From positions 620,001 to 684,000 of the forward strand of contig OZ254179.1 of assembly GCA_965268675.1 (NCBI GenBank): a stretch of DNA of 64,000 bases, written 5' to 3'. The translations under genes were made by a program, and so were the position numbers. The notes beneath the pieces are model-generated. The model was not told the origin of the DNA and searched no databases. It worked only from the letters and a program-made list of their open reading frames with translations. Positions 8,934 through 17,300 of the stretch are shown here, piece by piece. Within the stretch, counting starts at the first letter, position 1, and each line of letters opens with the position of its first letter. This stretch comes from AAA044-D11 sp009705075 (GTDB lineage Bacteria > Actinomycetota > Actinomycetes > Nanopelagicales > Nanopelagicaceae).

Positions 8934-9526
8934 TCGCAATTCTTGATTATGGTTCCGGCAACTTACGTTCTGCCGAGCGGGCATTTCAATTAGCATCGGA
9001 AAAAGTTGTGGTTACCAATGATCCGCAAACCTGCTTAGAAGCAGATGGTTTAGTTGTCCCAGGTGTTGGCGCATTCGCCGCTTGCATGGATCAACTAATT
9101 GGTGTCGGAGGTGATGACATCATTGCGAATCGAATTGCAAAATCCATGCCCATCTTTGGAATATGTGTCGGTATGCAAATTTTCTTTGATTCGAGTTCCG
9201 AGAAAGGTGTGCATAAAGGCCTCGGCGCTCTTGCTGGTGAAGTTAGCAAGATTTCAGCACCGATACTCCCGCATATGGGTTGGAACACGGTGCTCGCTCC
9301 AAGTAATTCGTTACTTTTTAAAGGCGTTGAGAATGAGCCCTTCTATTTCGTGCATTCATTTGCCGCAAAAAGCGAAATTCCAGGTGCACTAAATACAACA
9401 TCAAACTATGGTGAAAATTTCATCGCAGCAGTGGAGAGAGAAAACCTTGTTGCCACACAATTTCATCCGGAAAAGAGTGGTTCTGCTGGTGCAACACTGA
9501 TTAGCAATTGGGTGAAATCACTATGA
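8930..9526 (+). CDS. hisH: Imidazole glycerol phosphate synthase, glutamine amidotransferase subunit
   Basis: Class I glutaminase that feeds ammonia to HisF. The catalytic triad is visible: C79 in FGICVGMQ, and H179 and E181 in QFHPEKSG. Length 198 residues. The start is TTG in a TTGA overlap with hisB, and the end overlaps hisA by ATGA, so translation is probably coupled on both sides. HisH and HisF form the heterodimeric synthase. Confidence 0.94.
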   Translation: MIAILDYGSGNLRSAERAFQLASEKVVVTNDPQTCLEADGLVVPGVGAFAACMDQLIGVGGDDIIANRIAKSMPIFGICVGMQIFFDSSSEKGVHKGLGALAGEVSKISAPILPHMGWNTVLAPSNSLLFKGVENEPFYFVHSFAAKSEIPGALNTTSNYGENFIAAVERENLVATQFHPEKSGSAGATLISNWVKSL

Positions 9527-10251
9527 CGCAGCAACGTTTAGAACTTCTTCCAGCGATTGATGTTAAAGATGGGCGAGCAGTTCGCTTGGTTCAAGGTGAA
9601 CTTGCTAAAGAAAGTAGTTATGGCTTACCTGTTGAAGTAGCTCACGATTTTGTAGCGCAGGGAGCGGAGTGGATTCATCTCGTCGATCTTGATGCGGCAT
9701 TTGGGATTGGCAGTAATTTTGATTTGATTCAAGAGGTTATAAATGGCGTTGATATAAAGATTGAACTTTCAGGTGGAATTCGTGATGAAGAATCGCTCCT
9801 TCGAGCACTTTCTACCGGATGCACTCGAGTAAATTTGGGAACGGCTGCGATTGAAAATCCAGAATGGACAGCAAAAGTTATCTCGGAATATGGTCCAAGA
9901 ATTGCAGTTGGGTTAGATGTACGCGGACACACTCTTGCGGCTCGTGGTTGGACCAAAGAGGGTGGAAACCTCTTTGAGATGCTTGAAATTTTAGATCGCG
10001 CTGGTTGCGAACGCTACATAGTTACTGATGTGGCCAAGGACGGAACTCTGACTGGTCCTAATCTCGAATTGCTCAAAGAAGTATGTGCGGTTACGAAAGC
10101 ACCTGTAGTTGCAAGTGGTGGTGTTTCAGTTATTCAAGATTTAATTGATTTGCGGTCGCTAACAAGTATTGGAATCGAAGGAGCAATCGTCGGAAAGGCG
10201 ATTTACTCTGGTTCATTTACTTTGACCCAAGCGTTGGAAGCCGCTGGCTAG
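9523..10251 (+). CDS. priA: PriA-type phosphoribosyl isomerase (HisA, possibly also TrpF)
   Basis: (beta-alpha)8 sugar isomerase of histidine synthesis. In actinobacteria this family (PriA) often serves both HisA and TrpF reactions. The start is taken as ATG 9523, overlapping the hisH stop; 242 residues. PriA hallmarks are D13 in LLPAIDV, DLDAAFG, LSGGIRDEESL, the R141-x-W143 pair in ARGWTKEGG used for dual specificity, and D173 in TDVAKDGT. These match mycobacterial and streptomycete PriA more closely than proteobacterial HisA. Dual activity is inferred. No trp genes are seen nearby, so TrpF function may or may not still be needed. Confidence 0.92.
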   Translation: MTQQRLELLPAIDVKDGRAVRLVQGELAKESSYGLPVEVAHDFVAQGAEWIHLVDLDAAFGIGSNFDLIQEVINGVDIKIELSGGIRDEESLLRALSTGCTRVNLGTAAIENPEWTAKVISEYGPRIAVGLDVRGHTLAARGWTKEGGNLFEMLEILDRAGCERYIVTDVAKDGTLTGPNLELLKEVCAVTKAPVVASGGVSVIQDLIDLRSLTSIGIEGAIVGKAIYSGSFTLTQALEAAG

Positions 10252-11018
10252 TGACTCTCGCAAAACGAATAATTCCTTGTCTCGATGTAGCTGGTGGACG
10301 AGTGGTCAAAGGTGTGAATTTTAGAAATTTGATTGATGCTGGCGACCCAGTTGAACTTGCAAAGAGATACGATTTAGAAGGAGCTGATGAGTTAACATTT
10401 TTAGATATCTCTGCGAGCGTTGAAGAACGATCAACAACTTTAGAGATAGTGCGAAGGACGGCAGAAGAAGTTTTTATACCTTTGACCGTTGGTGGTGGAA
10501 TTAGAAGCGCAGCGGATGTTAATGAATTATTGCGAGCTGGCGCAGATAAAGTTTCGGTGAATACCGCTGCGCTTGCGAGACCCGATTTGATAAATGAAAT
10601 TTCGGATCGCTTTGGAAACCAAGTTCTTGTTCTTTCGGTTGATGCTAGACGAGCTGGAACTAAATCAGGTTTTGAAGTTACAACACATGGTGGCAGAGAG
10701 AGCTCTGGAGTTGATGCGTTAGCCTGGATAGAGGAAGGAATTTCACGGGGGATTGGTGAAATTCTCCTTAATTCAATGGATGCAGATGGCACTAAGTCCG
10801 GCTTTGATTTAGAAATACTTAGAGTTGTCCGAGAAATTTCGAGCGTGCCTGTTATCGCTAGCGGGGGAGCTGGCGAGATAGCCGATTTCGGCAAGGCAAT
10901 ATCAGCTGGCGCAGATGCCGTCCTAGCTGCGAGTGTTTTCCATTTTGGCGAATTTACAATCTCTGATGTCAAGAAAGATTTAGCAAAACAGGGTTTTCCA
11001 ATTCGCCCAATCCACTAA
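10251..11018 (+). CDS. hisF: Imidazole glycerol phosphate synthase, cyclase subunit
   Basis: TIM-barrel cyclase forming imidazole glycerol phosphate and AICAR from PRFAR and ammonia delivered by HisH. The two catalytic aspartates lie in IPCLDVAGGR (D11 by family numbering) and SVDARRAG. VNTAAL and ASGGAGEIADF phosphate-binding segments are present. At 255 residues the length is standard. It starts with GTG overlapping the hisA stop by one base (TAGTG), and its TAA directly precedes hisI. Confidence 0.96.
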   Translation: MTLAKRIIPCLDVAGGRVVKGVNFRNLIDAGDPVELAKRYDLEGADELTFLDISASVEERSTTLEIVRRTAEEVFIPLTVGGGIRSAADVNELLRAGADKVSVNTAALARPDLINEISDRFGNQVLVLSVDARRAGTKSGFEVTTHGGRESSGVDALAWIEEGISRGIGEILLNSMDADGTKSGFDLEILRVVREISSVPVIASGGAGEIADFGKAISAGADAVLAASVFHFGEFTISDVKKDLAKQGFPIRPIH

Positions 11019-11372
11019 ATGGTGGAGAATATGCTGGTGCCAAACATTCCGACTTCAATTAGCGAGCGCCTTGCAACGGGTGAATTGATCGCTGCGATTG
11101 CGCAGGACGCTGATACTAATGAAGTCTTGATGCTGGCTTGGATGAATTTTGAAGCACTGACCAGGACGCTAGATTCTAAACAGGCAACATACTGGAGTCG
11201 GAGCAGAGAGAGCCTCTGGCTTAAGGGCGAAAGTTCTGGCCATTTTCAGGAAGTAAAGTCAATTTCTTACGACTGCGATAGCGATGCCCTCTTATTGAAA
11301 GTTTCTCAGATTGGTTCTGCTTGCCACACCGGAGAGCGCAGCTGCTTTCATAATGAAATTGAACTCGTATGA
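11019..11372 (+). CDS. hisI: Phosphoribosyl-AMP cyclohydrolase
   Basis: Opens the adenine ring of PR-AMP in histidine synthesis. Motifs are LMLAWMN, TYWSRSRE, LWLKGE, DCDSD and the metal-binding CHTGERSCF. Monofunctional, 117 residues; the HisE half is not attached and no hisE was seen in the window. The first ATG follows the hisF stop directly. ATG 11031 is an alternative, with GGTGGAG before it. The TGA overlaps the next small gene as ATGA. Confidence 0.93.
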   Translation: MVENMLVPNIPTSISERLATGELIAAIAQDADTNEVLMLAWMNFEALTRTLDSKQATYWSRSRESLWLKGESSGHFQEVKSISYDCDSDALLLKVSQIGSACHTGERSCFHNEIELV

Positions 11373-11518
11373 TTCAAGTTTTACTGGTGGCGATATCATT
11401 TTCTATCGGTGGCTACTTAATCTACAGATTTTCGCGTCGCGGAATTTCCAAGCGGTATGAACGCAAGCCGCAAACTCCTTGGAACGCTCTTAGTGAAGGA
11501 ATAGATCCAACTTTATGA
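11369..11518 (+). CDS. 49-residue membrane micro-protein, likely remnant of a Trp-operon-associated membrane protein
   Basis: A 49-codon reading frame joined by ATGA overlaps to hisI upstream and to the MauE-like gene downstream, strong evidence that it is translated. It reads as one hydrophobic segment (residues 3-17) followed by a basic stretch and a tail containing SKRYERKP and TPWNALSEGIDPT. From memory, that tail resembles the C-terminus of the actinobacterial Trp_oprn_chp membrane protein (a four-helix protein of about 200 residues between trpE and trpC), which ends in a basic RYE-type stretch and a W-x-A-L-D-x-G-x-D-P-T signature. If so, three helices have been lost and only the last helix plus tail remain. 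Function unknown. Confidence 0.7.
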   Translation: MIQVLLVAISFSIGGYLIYRFSRRGISKRYERKPQTPWNALSEGIDPTL

Positions 11519-11994
11519 TTCAAAATACACTCAATAAAATATCGAGGTTTCAACCGTGGCTTACCCTGCTATTTCGATTAGTTCTTGGTGGCGTTCTCTT
11601 AGTTGCGGGGGCGCTGAAAGTTACCGATCCATATGCATCGGCGACTTCGGTTAGGGCTTATCAAATTTTGCCGGTAGATATCGCAAATTTTCTAGGTTTT
11701 GTACTTCCATTTGCAGAAGTTGCGCTAGGCATATTTTTAGTTGTGGGAATCTGGGTCCGTTGGACCGCGGTACTTGGGTCGGCTTTGATGGTCATCTTTA
11801 TCGTCGCCATCGCTCAGGCTTGGATTCGCGGGATCTCCTTAGATTGTGGGTGCTTCGGCAAAGGTGGTCTCAGGGATACTAAGGAACTTCCGGTACTGAG
11901 CTATACCTTAGAAATTGCTAGGGATATCTTCCTTGCCCTCTTCGGCGGTTATTTATATCGCTTCCCTCAGGGTAAATTAGGGCTCGACAAATAA
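11515..11994 (+). CDS. MauE/DoxX-like membrane protein with a DCGCFG motif
   Basis: A 159-residue integral membrane protein with about four hydrophobic helices. The fold resembles DoxX/MauE: VLGGVLLVAGALKV in the first helix, and the conserved extracytoplasmic DCGCFG motif between helices 3 and 4. MauE-type proteins are linked to disulfide formation in exported proteins. The next gene is a membrane-anchored DsbA-like thioredoxin, so a shared role in oxidative folding is reasonable but inferred. It overlaps the preceding micro-gene by ATGA. Confidence 0.72.
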   Translation: MIQNTLNKISRFQPWLTLLFRLVLGGVLLVAGALKVTDPYASATSVRAYQILPVDIANFLGFVLPFAEVALGIFLVVGIWVRWTAVLGSALMVIFIVAIAQAWIRGISLDCGCFGKGGLRDTKELPVLSYTLEIARDIFLALFGGYLYRFPQGKLGLDK

Positions 11995-12002
11995 GACAAA
12001 TT

Positions 12003-12041
12003 ATGGCTCTTTTGGATTTTGATGATGATAGGAGATTTTGA
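12003..12041 (+). other. possible 12-codon upstream ORF coupled to the DsbA-like gene
   Basis: ATG 12003 opens a 12-codon frame (MALLDFDDDRRF) whose TGA overlaps the ATG of the next gene as TGATG. It has no clear ribosome-binding site of its own, so translation is uncertain; it may be accidental. Confidence 0.2.
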
Positions 12042-12739
12042 TGGCTGCAAGTAATTCGGGCGATAAAGGTTTACGTGCGATTGTAATTGGAATGATTCTC
12101 TTTGTTCTGGCAATCACCGGAATCTTCATCTACCTAGATAAGAAGCCAGTGACGAATGCGGTAGCTCCAGCATCGATCTCAAAAGTTGATGGTTCCGGCC
12201 TAGTATTCAATCCAAAAGTGAAACCTCAAATCGATATCTGGGAAGATTTTCAGTGCCCAGCCTGTCGCGACTTCGAGGCAATCAATAATGACTATTTGAA
12301 GAAAATCATTGCCGAGGGTAAGGCTAAAGTTGTCTATCACCCACTTACATTTATTGGTGCTCGTTCAACGACTGGAATGAACGAATCTATTATTGCGGCG
12401 AATGCAGCGGCTTGCGCGATGGATGAAGGAAAGTTCCTTGAGATGCATGAGATTCTCTATCAAAATCAAGCGTCTTCAGAGAACTCTGGCAAATTTACCG
12501 ATGTATATATGATTTCATTGGGAAGCAAAATCGGCTTAACTTCTATGAAGTTTCAAAATTGCGTAACTGGTGGAAACTATAATCTTTGGACTGAATCAAG
12601 CTCTTCTTACGCAGCAGTTAAGAATGTGAATTCAACTCCTACGGTTTTTGTAAATGGTAAAGAGTTAGATCGAGAAGGCGGAGAATATGGCGATCCAACC
12701 AAATTCCAAGCTGCTCTTGCTGCTGGTGGAGTCAAGTAA
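12041..12739 (+). CDS. Membrane-anchored DsbA-like thioredoxin-fold protein
   Basis: A 232-residue protein starting at ATG 12041 behind AGGAG (12030-12034). One hydrophobic anchor (residues about 11-30) is followed by an extracytoplasmic thioredoxin-fold domain with the redox pair C72-PA-C75 in DFQCPACRDFE, and the cis-proline region NSTPTVFVNG near the C-terminus. It belongs to the Thioredoxin_4/DsbA group common in Gram-positive bacteria and probably oxidises or isomerises disulfides outside the membrane. Neighbours support an envelope role: a MauE-like protein before and lgt after. Confidence 0.85.
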   Translation: MAASNSGDKGLRAIVIGMILFVLAITGIFIYLDKKPVTNAVAPASISKVDGSGLVFNPKVKPQIDIWEDFQCPACRDFEAINNDYLKKIIAEGKAKVVYHPLTFIGARSTTGMNESIIAANAAACAMDEGKFLEMHEILYQNQASSENSGKFTDVYMISLGSKIGLTSMKFQNCVTGGNYNLWTESSSSYAAVKNVNSTPTVFVNGKELDREGGEYGDPTKFQAALAAGGVK

Positions 12740-12758
12740 TTTCTAAAAGATTTCGCTT

Positions 12759-13568
12759 ATGAAATCATTTATCCCAACTCCAAGATCCTCGGTCTTGGAG
12801 TTGGGTTTTTTTACTCTGCATTATTACGCAATTTGTATTCTGCTGGGAATTTTTACTGCTATCTGGCTCACCAAGAGACGGTACAACGCGCAAGGTGGCG
12901 ACATAGACGAGATATCTGATTTGGCGCTCCTTATTGTGCCGCTTGGAATTATCGGTGGTCGGCTTTATCACGTAATTACTTCGCCTCAAAAATATTTTGG
13001 TAGTGGCGGTTCGCCAATATCGGCGCTAAAAATTTGGGAGGGTGGCTTAGGAATTTGGGGCGCAATTTCTCTCGGCGCTCTAGGAGCCTTCCTCTACTAC
13101 AAAAAAAGTGAACGCTCACTCTCATTCGCAAGCCTTGCCGATGTGATCGCGCCGGGCCTTCTTATTGCTCAAGGAATTGGCAGATTTGGCAATTGGTTCA
13201 ATGGTGAATTATTTGGTCGACCAACAAATATTCCTTGGGCGCTTCAAATTCCGATAGGAAAGCGACCAATTGGTTTTGAAAACTTTGCAACTTTTCATCC
13301 AACATTTCTTTATGAGGCTATTTGGTGTTTCTTCATCGCCGCCATAATTCTTCGTCTCGATTTGTTCAAGAAGTTGGCTGGCACAGGTGCAATATTTACC
13401 TTCTATGTGTCAAGTTATTCATTTGGGCGCCTCTTTATTGAGGCGATTCGAATTGATGATGCAAATCTGATTCTTGGGCTGCGATTGAATATCTGGGTCG
13501 CTGCGAGCTTATTTTTGGGCGCTGGCGCTCTTTTTCTACGCGAAATCGCAAAATATCGCAAAAAATAA
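12759..13568 (+). CDS. lgt: Prolipoprotein diacylglyceryl transferase
   Basis: First enzyme of lipoprotein maturation: transfers diacylglycerol from phosphatidylglycerol to the lipobox cysteine. About seven membrane segments. Motifs seen are FTLHYYAICI at the N-terminus, GGRLYHV, WEGGLGIWG and the family signature GIGRFGNWFNGELFGRPT. At 269 residues the length is normal. Start ATG 12759 is supported by homology of the early residues to other Lgt proteins, yet it lacks a strong Shine-Dalgarno and a complete intrinsic terminator lies within codons 5-18. LspA, the next enzyme of the pathway, is encoded at 0.9 kb. Confidence 0.94.
   Translation: MKSFIPTPRSSVLELGFFTLHYYAICILLGIFTAIWLTKRRYNAQGGDIDEISDLALLIVPLGIIGGRLYHVITSPQKYFGSGGSPISALKIWEGGLGIWGAISLGALGAFLYYKKSERSLSFASLADVIAPGLLIAQGIGRFGNWFNGELFGRPTNIPWALQIPIGKRPIGFENFATFHPTFLYEAIWCFFIAAIILRLDLFKKLAGTGAIFTFYVSSYSFGRLFIEAIRIDDANLILGLRLNIWVAASLFLGAGALFLREIAKYRKK
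12773..12812 (+). terminator. intrinsic terminator embedded in the 5' coding region of lgt
   Basis: CCCAACTCCAAGA (12773-12785) is perfectly complementary to TCTTGGAGTTGGG (12793-12805): a 13-bp stem with a 7-nt loop, followed at once by seven T (12806-12812). This is a textbook Rho-independent terminator, but it starts 14 nt inside lgt and encodes part of its conserved N-terminus. It could end the his-DsbA transcript or act as an attenuator controlled by initiation at lgt. Confidence 0.85.
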
Positions 13569-13591
13569 AGCCAGGGGGATAAGGTTTAGCC

Positions 13592-14299
13592 ATGCCATTG
13601 CAAGATGTTTATTTGAGAAACACTCACCATAAGATTCATAAAGCGGGTTGGCTAAGGGCAGCAGTTCTTGGGGCTAATGATGGTCTGGTTTCAACGGCAA
13701 GTTTGATGATCGGTGTTTCTGCCGCGCAAGCGGACTCCTTCTTAATTACAGCAGGAGCAGCAGGAATCGCTGCAGGTGCAATGTCTATGGCAGTCGGCGA
13801 ATACATTTCAGTCCGCTCTCAAAATGATATTGAAGAAGCAGATAGATTGCTTGAGATTGAACATCTAGAAGTTGATCCAGAGGGTGAGCTCGAAGAGTTA
13901 ATCGAAATTTATATGAACCGAGGTTTAGATCGCGAACTTGCAAGTAAAGTCGCGCAAACTATGACCGAGCGAGATGCGCTAGAAGCTCATTTACGAGATG
14001 AACTAGGACAACATCCACACACCAAGGCCCGTCCAGTTCAAGCTGCTCTTGCATCAGCCATTAGTTTCACCCTTGGTGGCCTAGTTCCATTTGCTGGGGC
14101 TCTAGCTCCAACGCTTGGTACGAAGGTGATGAGCATTATTGGTTTCACTTTAGCTGGCCTAGTAGGAACTGGAGTCCTAAGCGCCCGCACAGCTGGCTCT
14201 CCATACGGAAAGACCACCCTTCGAATTCTCATTGGTGGCTCGCTTGGAATGTTGATTACCGCAGGAATTGGATCTTTAGTTCACTTGACGGGTATTTAA
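13592..14299 (+). CDS. VIT1/CCC1-family membrane transporter (iron/manganese)
   Basis: A 235-residue membrane protein of the vacuolar-iron-transporter family. The signature AAVLGANDGLVSTASLM lies in the first helix, then GAMSMAVGEYISV in the second. A soluble acidic segment (about residues 84-145), rich in Glu and able to bind metal, separates these from three C-terminal helices. In bacteria such proteins export or detoxify Fe2+/Mn2+. Substrate is inferred from family. It follows lgt by 23 nt with a GGGGGA box; no divalent-metal regulator site was recognised. Confidence 0.88.
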   Translation: MPLQDVYLRNTHHKIHKAGWLRAAVLGANDGLVSTASLMIGVSAAQADSFLITAGAAGIAAGAMSMAVGEYISVRSQNDIEEADRLLEIEHLEVDPEGELEELIEIYMNRGLDRELASKVAQTMTERDALEAHLRDELGQHPHTKARPVQAALASAISFTLGGLVPFAGALAPTLGTKVMSIIGFTLAGLVGTGVLSARTAGSPYGKTTLRILIGGSLGMLITAGIGSLVHLTGI

Positions 14300-14389
14300 A
14301 TCTCGCCTCACTTGCTATCCTTCAACCTTCAAGAACAGTAAGAAAATCGTTGGGCCACTGTCGTCCCGATGCCCCTAATAAATATTTCT

Positions 14390-14393
14390 GGAG
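14390..14393 (+). promoter_or_regulatory. Shine-Dalgarno deciding the gltB start
   Basis: GGAG stands 5 nt before GTG 14399. The in-frame ATG 14369 further upstream has no such box, so GTG 14399 is the favoured start of gltB. Confidence 0.55.
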
Positions 14394-14398
14394 CCATC

Positions 14399-17300
14399 GT
14401 GACTTTGTTTTCGACAGTGCCTTTAGCGCAGGGTTTATATGACCCATCCCAAGAACACGATTCTTGTGGTGTTGCAATGGTCGCTACGTTAAATAAAAAG
14501 GCCACTCACGAGATAGTTTCGCAAGGGTTAACGGCGCTTCGAAATATGGAGCACCGCGGTGCAACTGGTGCAGAGCCAGATAGCGGTGATGGCGCGGGAA
14601 TCTTAATTTGTATTCCAGATGCTTTCTATCGTGAAATTGTAGATTTCAAACTTCCAGAAGTTGGCAAATATGCCACTGGAATTATCTTCGTTGATAAATC
14701 TTTCACAGATCGTGCGGCGCTTGAAGCGATAGCAGTCGAAGAAGGACTAAATATTCTTGGTTGGCGTGACCTTCCAGTTGAAACCAAATCAATTGGTAAG
14801 ACGGCACTTTCGGTCATGCCAAAATTTGAGCAAGTATTTATCTCTGGCACGAACGATGAATTCGATCTTGATTTAGAGCGAAAAGCATTCTGCTTCCGTA
14901 AACGTATAGAGCATAGTTTTCCAGTTTACGTTCCTTCACTTTCAGTTCGCACGATTGTCTATAAGGGCATGCTCACAACTGGGCAGCTTGAAGAATTCTT
15001 CCCGGATTTATCTGACACCCGAGTTACTTCAACTTTGGCACTTGTTCACTCTAGATTTTCCACAAATACTTTTCCATCATGGCCGCTAGCCCATCCATAC
15101 CGATACATCGCACACAATGGAGAAATTAATACTGTGCGTGGAAATCGCAATTGGATGCGCGCCCGTGAATCTTTACTAGCGAGTGAAATAATTCCGGGAG
15201 ATCTAAATCGGCTTTTCCCAATTGTAGATAATTCCAGCAGTGACTCTGGTTCGTTTGATGAGGTTTTGGAGTTGCTCTATCTTGGTGGTCGCTCTCTACC
15301 TCATGCAGTTTTAATGATGATTCCAGAAGCTTGGGAGAACCATGCGACGATGTCACAGAAGCGAAGAGATTTTTACGCCTTCCACTCCACAATCATGGAA
15401 CCGTGGGATGGGCCTGCGTGTATCACTTTCACCGATGGAAAACAGATCGGTGCAGTTCTAGATCGAAATGGACTTCGACCTTCCAGGTATTGGATTACCA
15501 AAGATGGACTTGTAGTACTCGCAAGTGAGTTCGGTGTGCTTGATTTTAAACCGGAGGAGATCGCAAGTAAGGGTCGATTAAAACCAGGCCGAATGTTCCT
15601 AGTAGATATTGAAGCCGGAAGAATTATTGAAGACGATGAAATTAAAGATGGCTTGGCTAACGCCGCTCCATATGGTGAGTGGTTACACGCAGGATTAGTA
15701 CGACTTGAAGATCTGCCAGCGCGTGAACATATCGTTTATCCGCACTCTTCAGTTTTGCGTCGGCAACGTGCATTTGGCTATACCGAGGAAGAAATTCGAA
15801 TCATCCTTACACCGATGGCAAAGAACGGCGGGGAAGCCCTCGGTTCAATGGGAACTGATTCGCCTATTGCAGCAATTTCTGCAAAGCCAAGGTTGCTCTT
15901 CGATTACTTCTCACAACTTTTCGCTCAAGTCACAAATCCACCATTAGATGCAATACGCGAAGAATTGGTTACGAGTTTAGGTGGATCGGTCGGACCGGAA
16001 TTTAACCTGCTCGATCCAGGACCGGCATCATGTCGCCAGATAGCACTTGATTTCCCGGTTATTGATAATGATGAACTTGCAAAATTAATTCACGTCAATG
16101 CCGATGGTAATCAACCTGGGTTTGCAGCCCATGTTGTTCGAGGATTGTTTCCAGTACAAGGTGGCGGGGAAGCTCTAGCAAATCGCATTACTGAAATTCG
16201 CCAAGAAGTTTCGCAAGCGATAAAAGACGGTGCCCACATTATTGTTCTCTCTGATCGAGACGGTGATGCTGAAGATGCACCGATTCCATCACTACTCTTA
16301 ACAGCTGCAGTTCACCACCATTTGATTCGCGAGAAGACCCGCACAAAAGTTGGCCTGATTGTTGAGTCTGGCGAAGTTCGTGAAGTGCACCATGTTGCCC
16401 TTCTTGTTGGTTTTGGTGCTGCGGCGATTAATCCATATCTTGCAATGGAATCTGCTGAAGATTTAGTTCGCCAAGGTGTAATCACTGGCATCACTCCCGA
16501 AAAAGCCGTAGCCAATGTAATTAAATCGCTAGGTAAAGGCGTATTGAAAGTTATGTCGAAGATGGGAATCTCGACCATCGCTTCTTATACCGGTGCTCAA
16601 GTTTTTGAGGCAATTGGTCTATCGCGAGAAGTTGTTGATGAGTATTTTGTTGGCGTTACATCAAAACTCGGTGGCGTATCAATCGATTTGATTGCGCAAG
16701 AGACAATTAAGCGACACCACATTGCATACCCTCCTGGTGGCGAAATACCTGGAACTAAGCGACTACCAATCGGTGGTGAATATCAGTGGCGCCGTGAAGG
16801 TGAACCACATCTATTTGATCCTGAAACAGTATTCGCACTCCAGCATGCAACTCGCAATAAGCGATATGACATATTCAAACGTTATACAAACCGAGTCGAC
16901 GACCAATCAAAACGCCTAATGACACTTCGCGGTCTATTTGATTTCAAGGTTGGACTGCGGCCAGCGATTTCAATTGATGAAGTTGAAAGCCGCTCTGCAA
17001 TTATTAAGCGCTTCTCTACCGGCGCTATGTCCTATGGCTCTATTTCAGCAGAGGCTCATGAAACATTGGCAATTGCCATGAACCGACTGGGTGGCAAATC
17101 AAATACTGGTGAAGGTGGCGAAGATCCGGATCGTTATGTTTTAGAGGCGAATGGTGATTCTCGTCGCTCCGCAATCAAGCAGGTTGCATCTGGACGTTTT
17201 GGCGTTACTAGCGAATATCTGGTTAATGCAGATGACATTCAAATCAAGATGGCACAAGGTGCCAAGCCCGGTGAGGGCGGCCAACTTCCCGGCGGCAAGG

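Noticed and set aside
9508..9522. TTG start five codons upstream for hisA/priA
   Set aside because: ATG 9523 forms the usual ATGA overlap with hisH and gives the typical PriA N-terminus.
10217..10972. 251-codon open frame on the minus strand
   Set aside because: Lies wholly opposite hisF, which has all catalytic motifs. Ser/Pro-rich low-information protein with no recognisable family.
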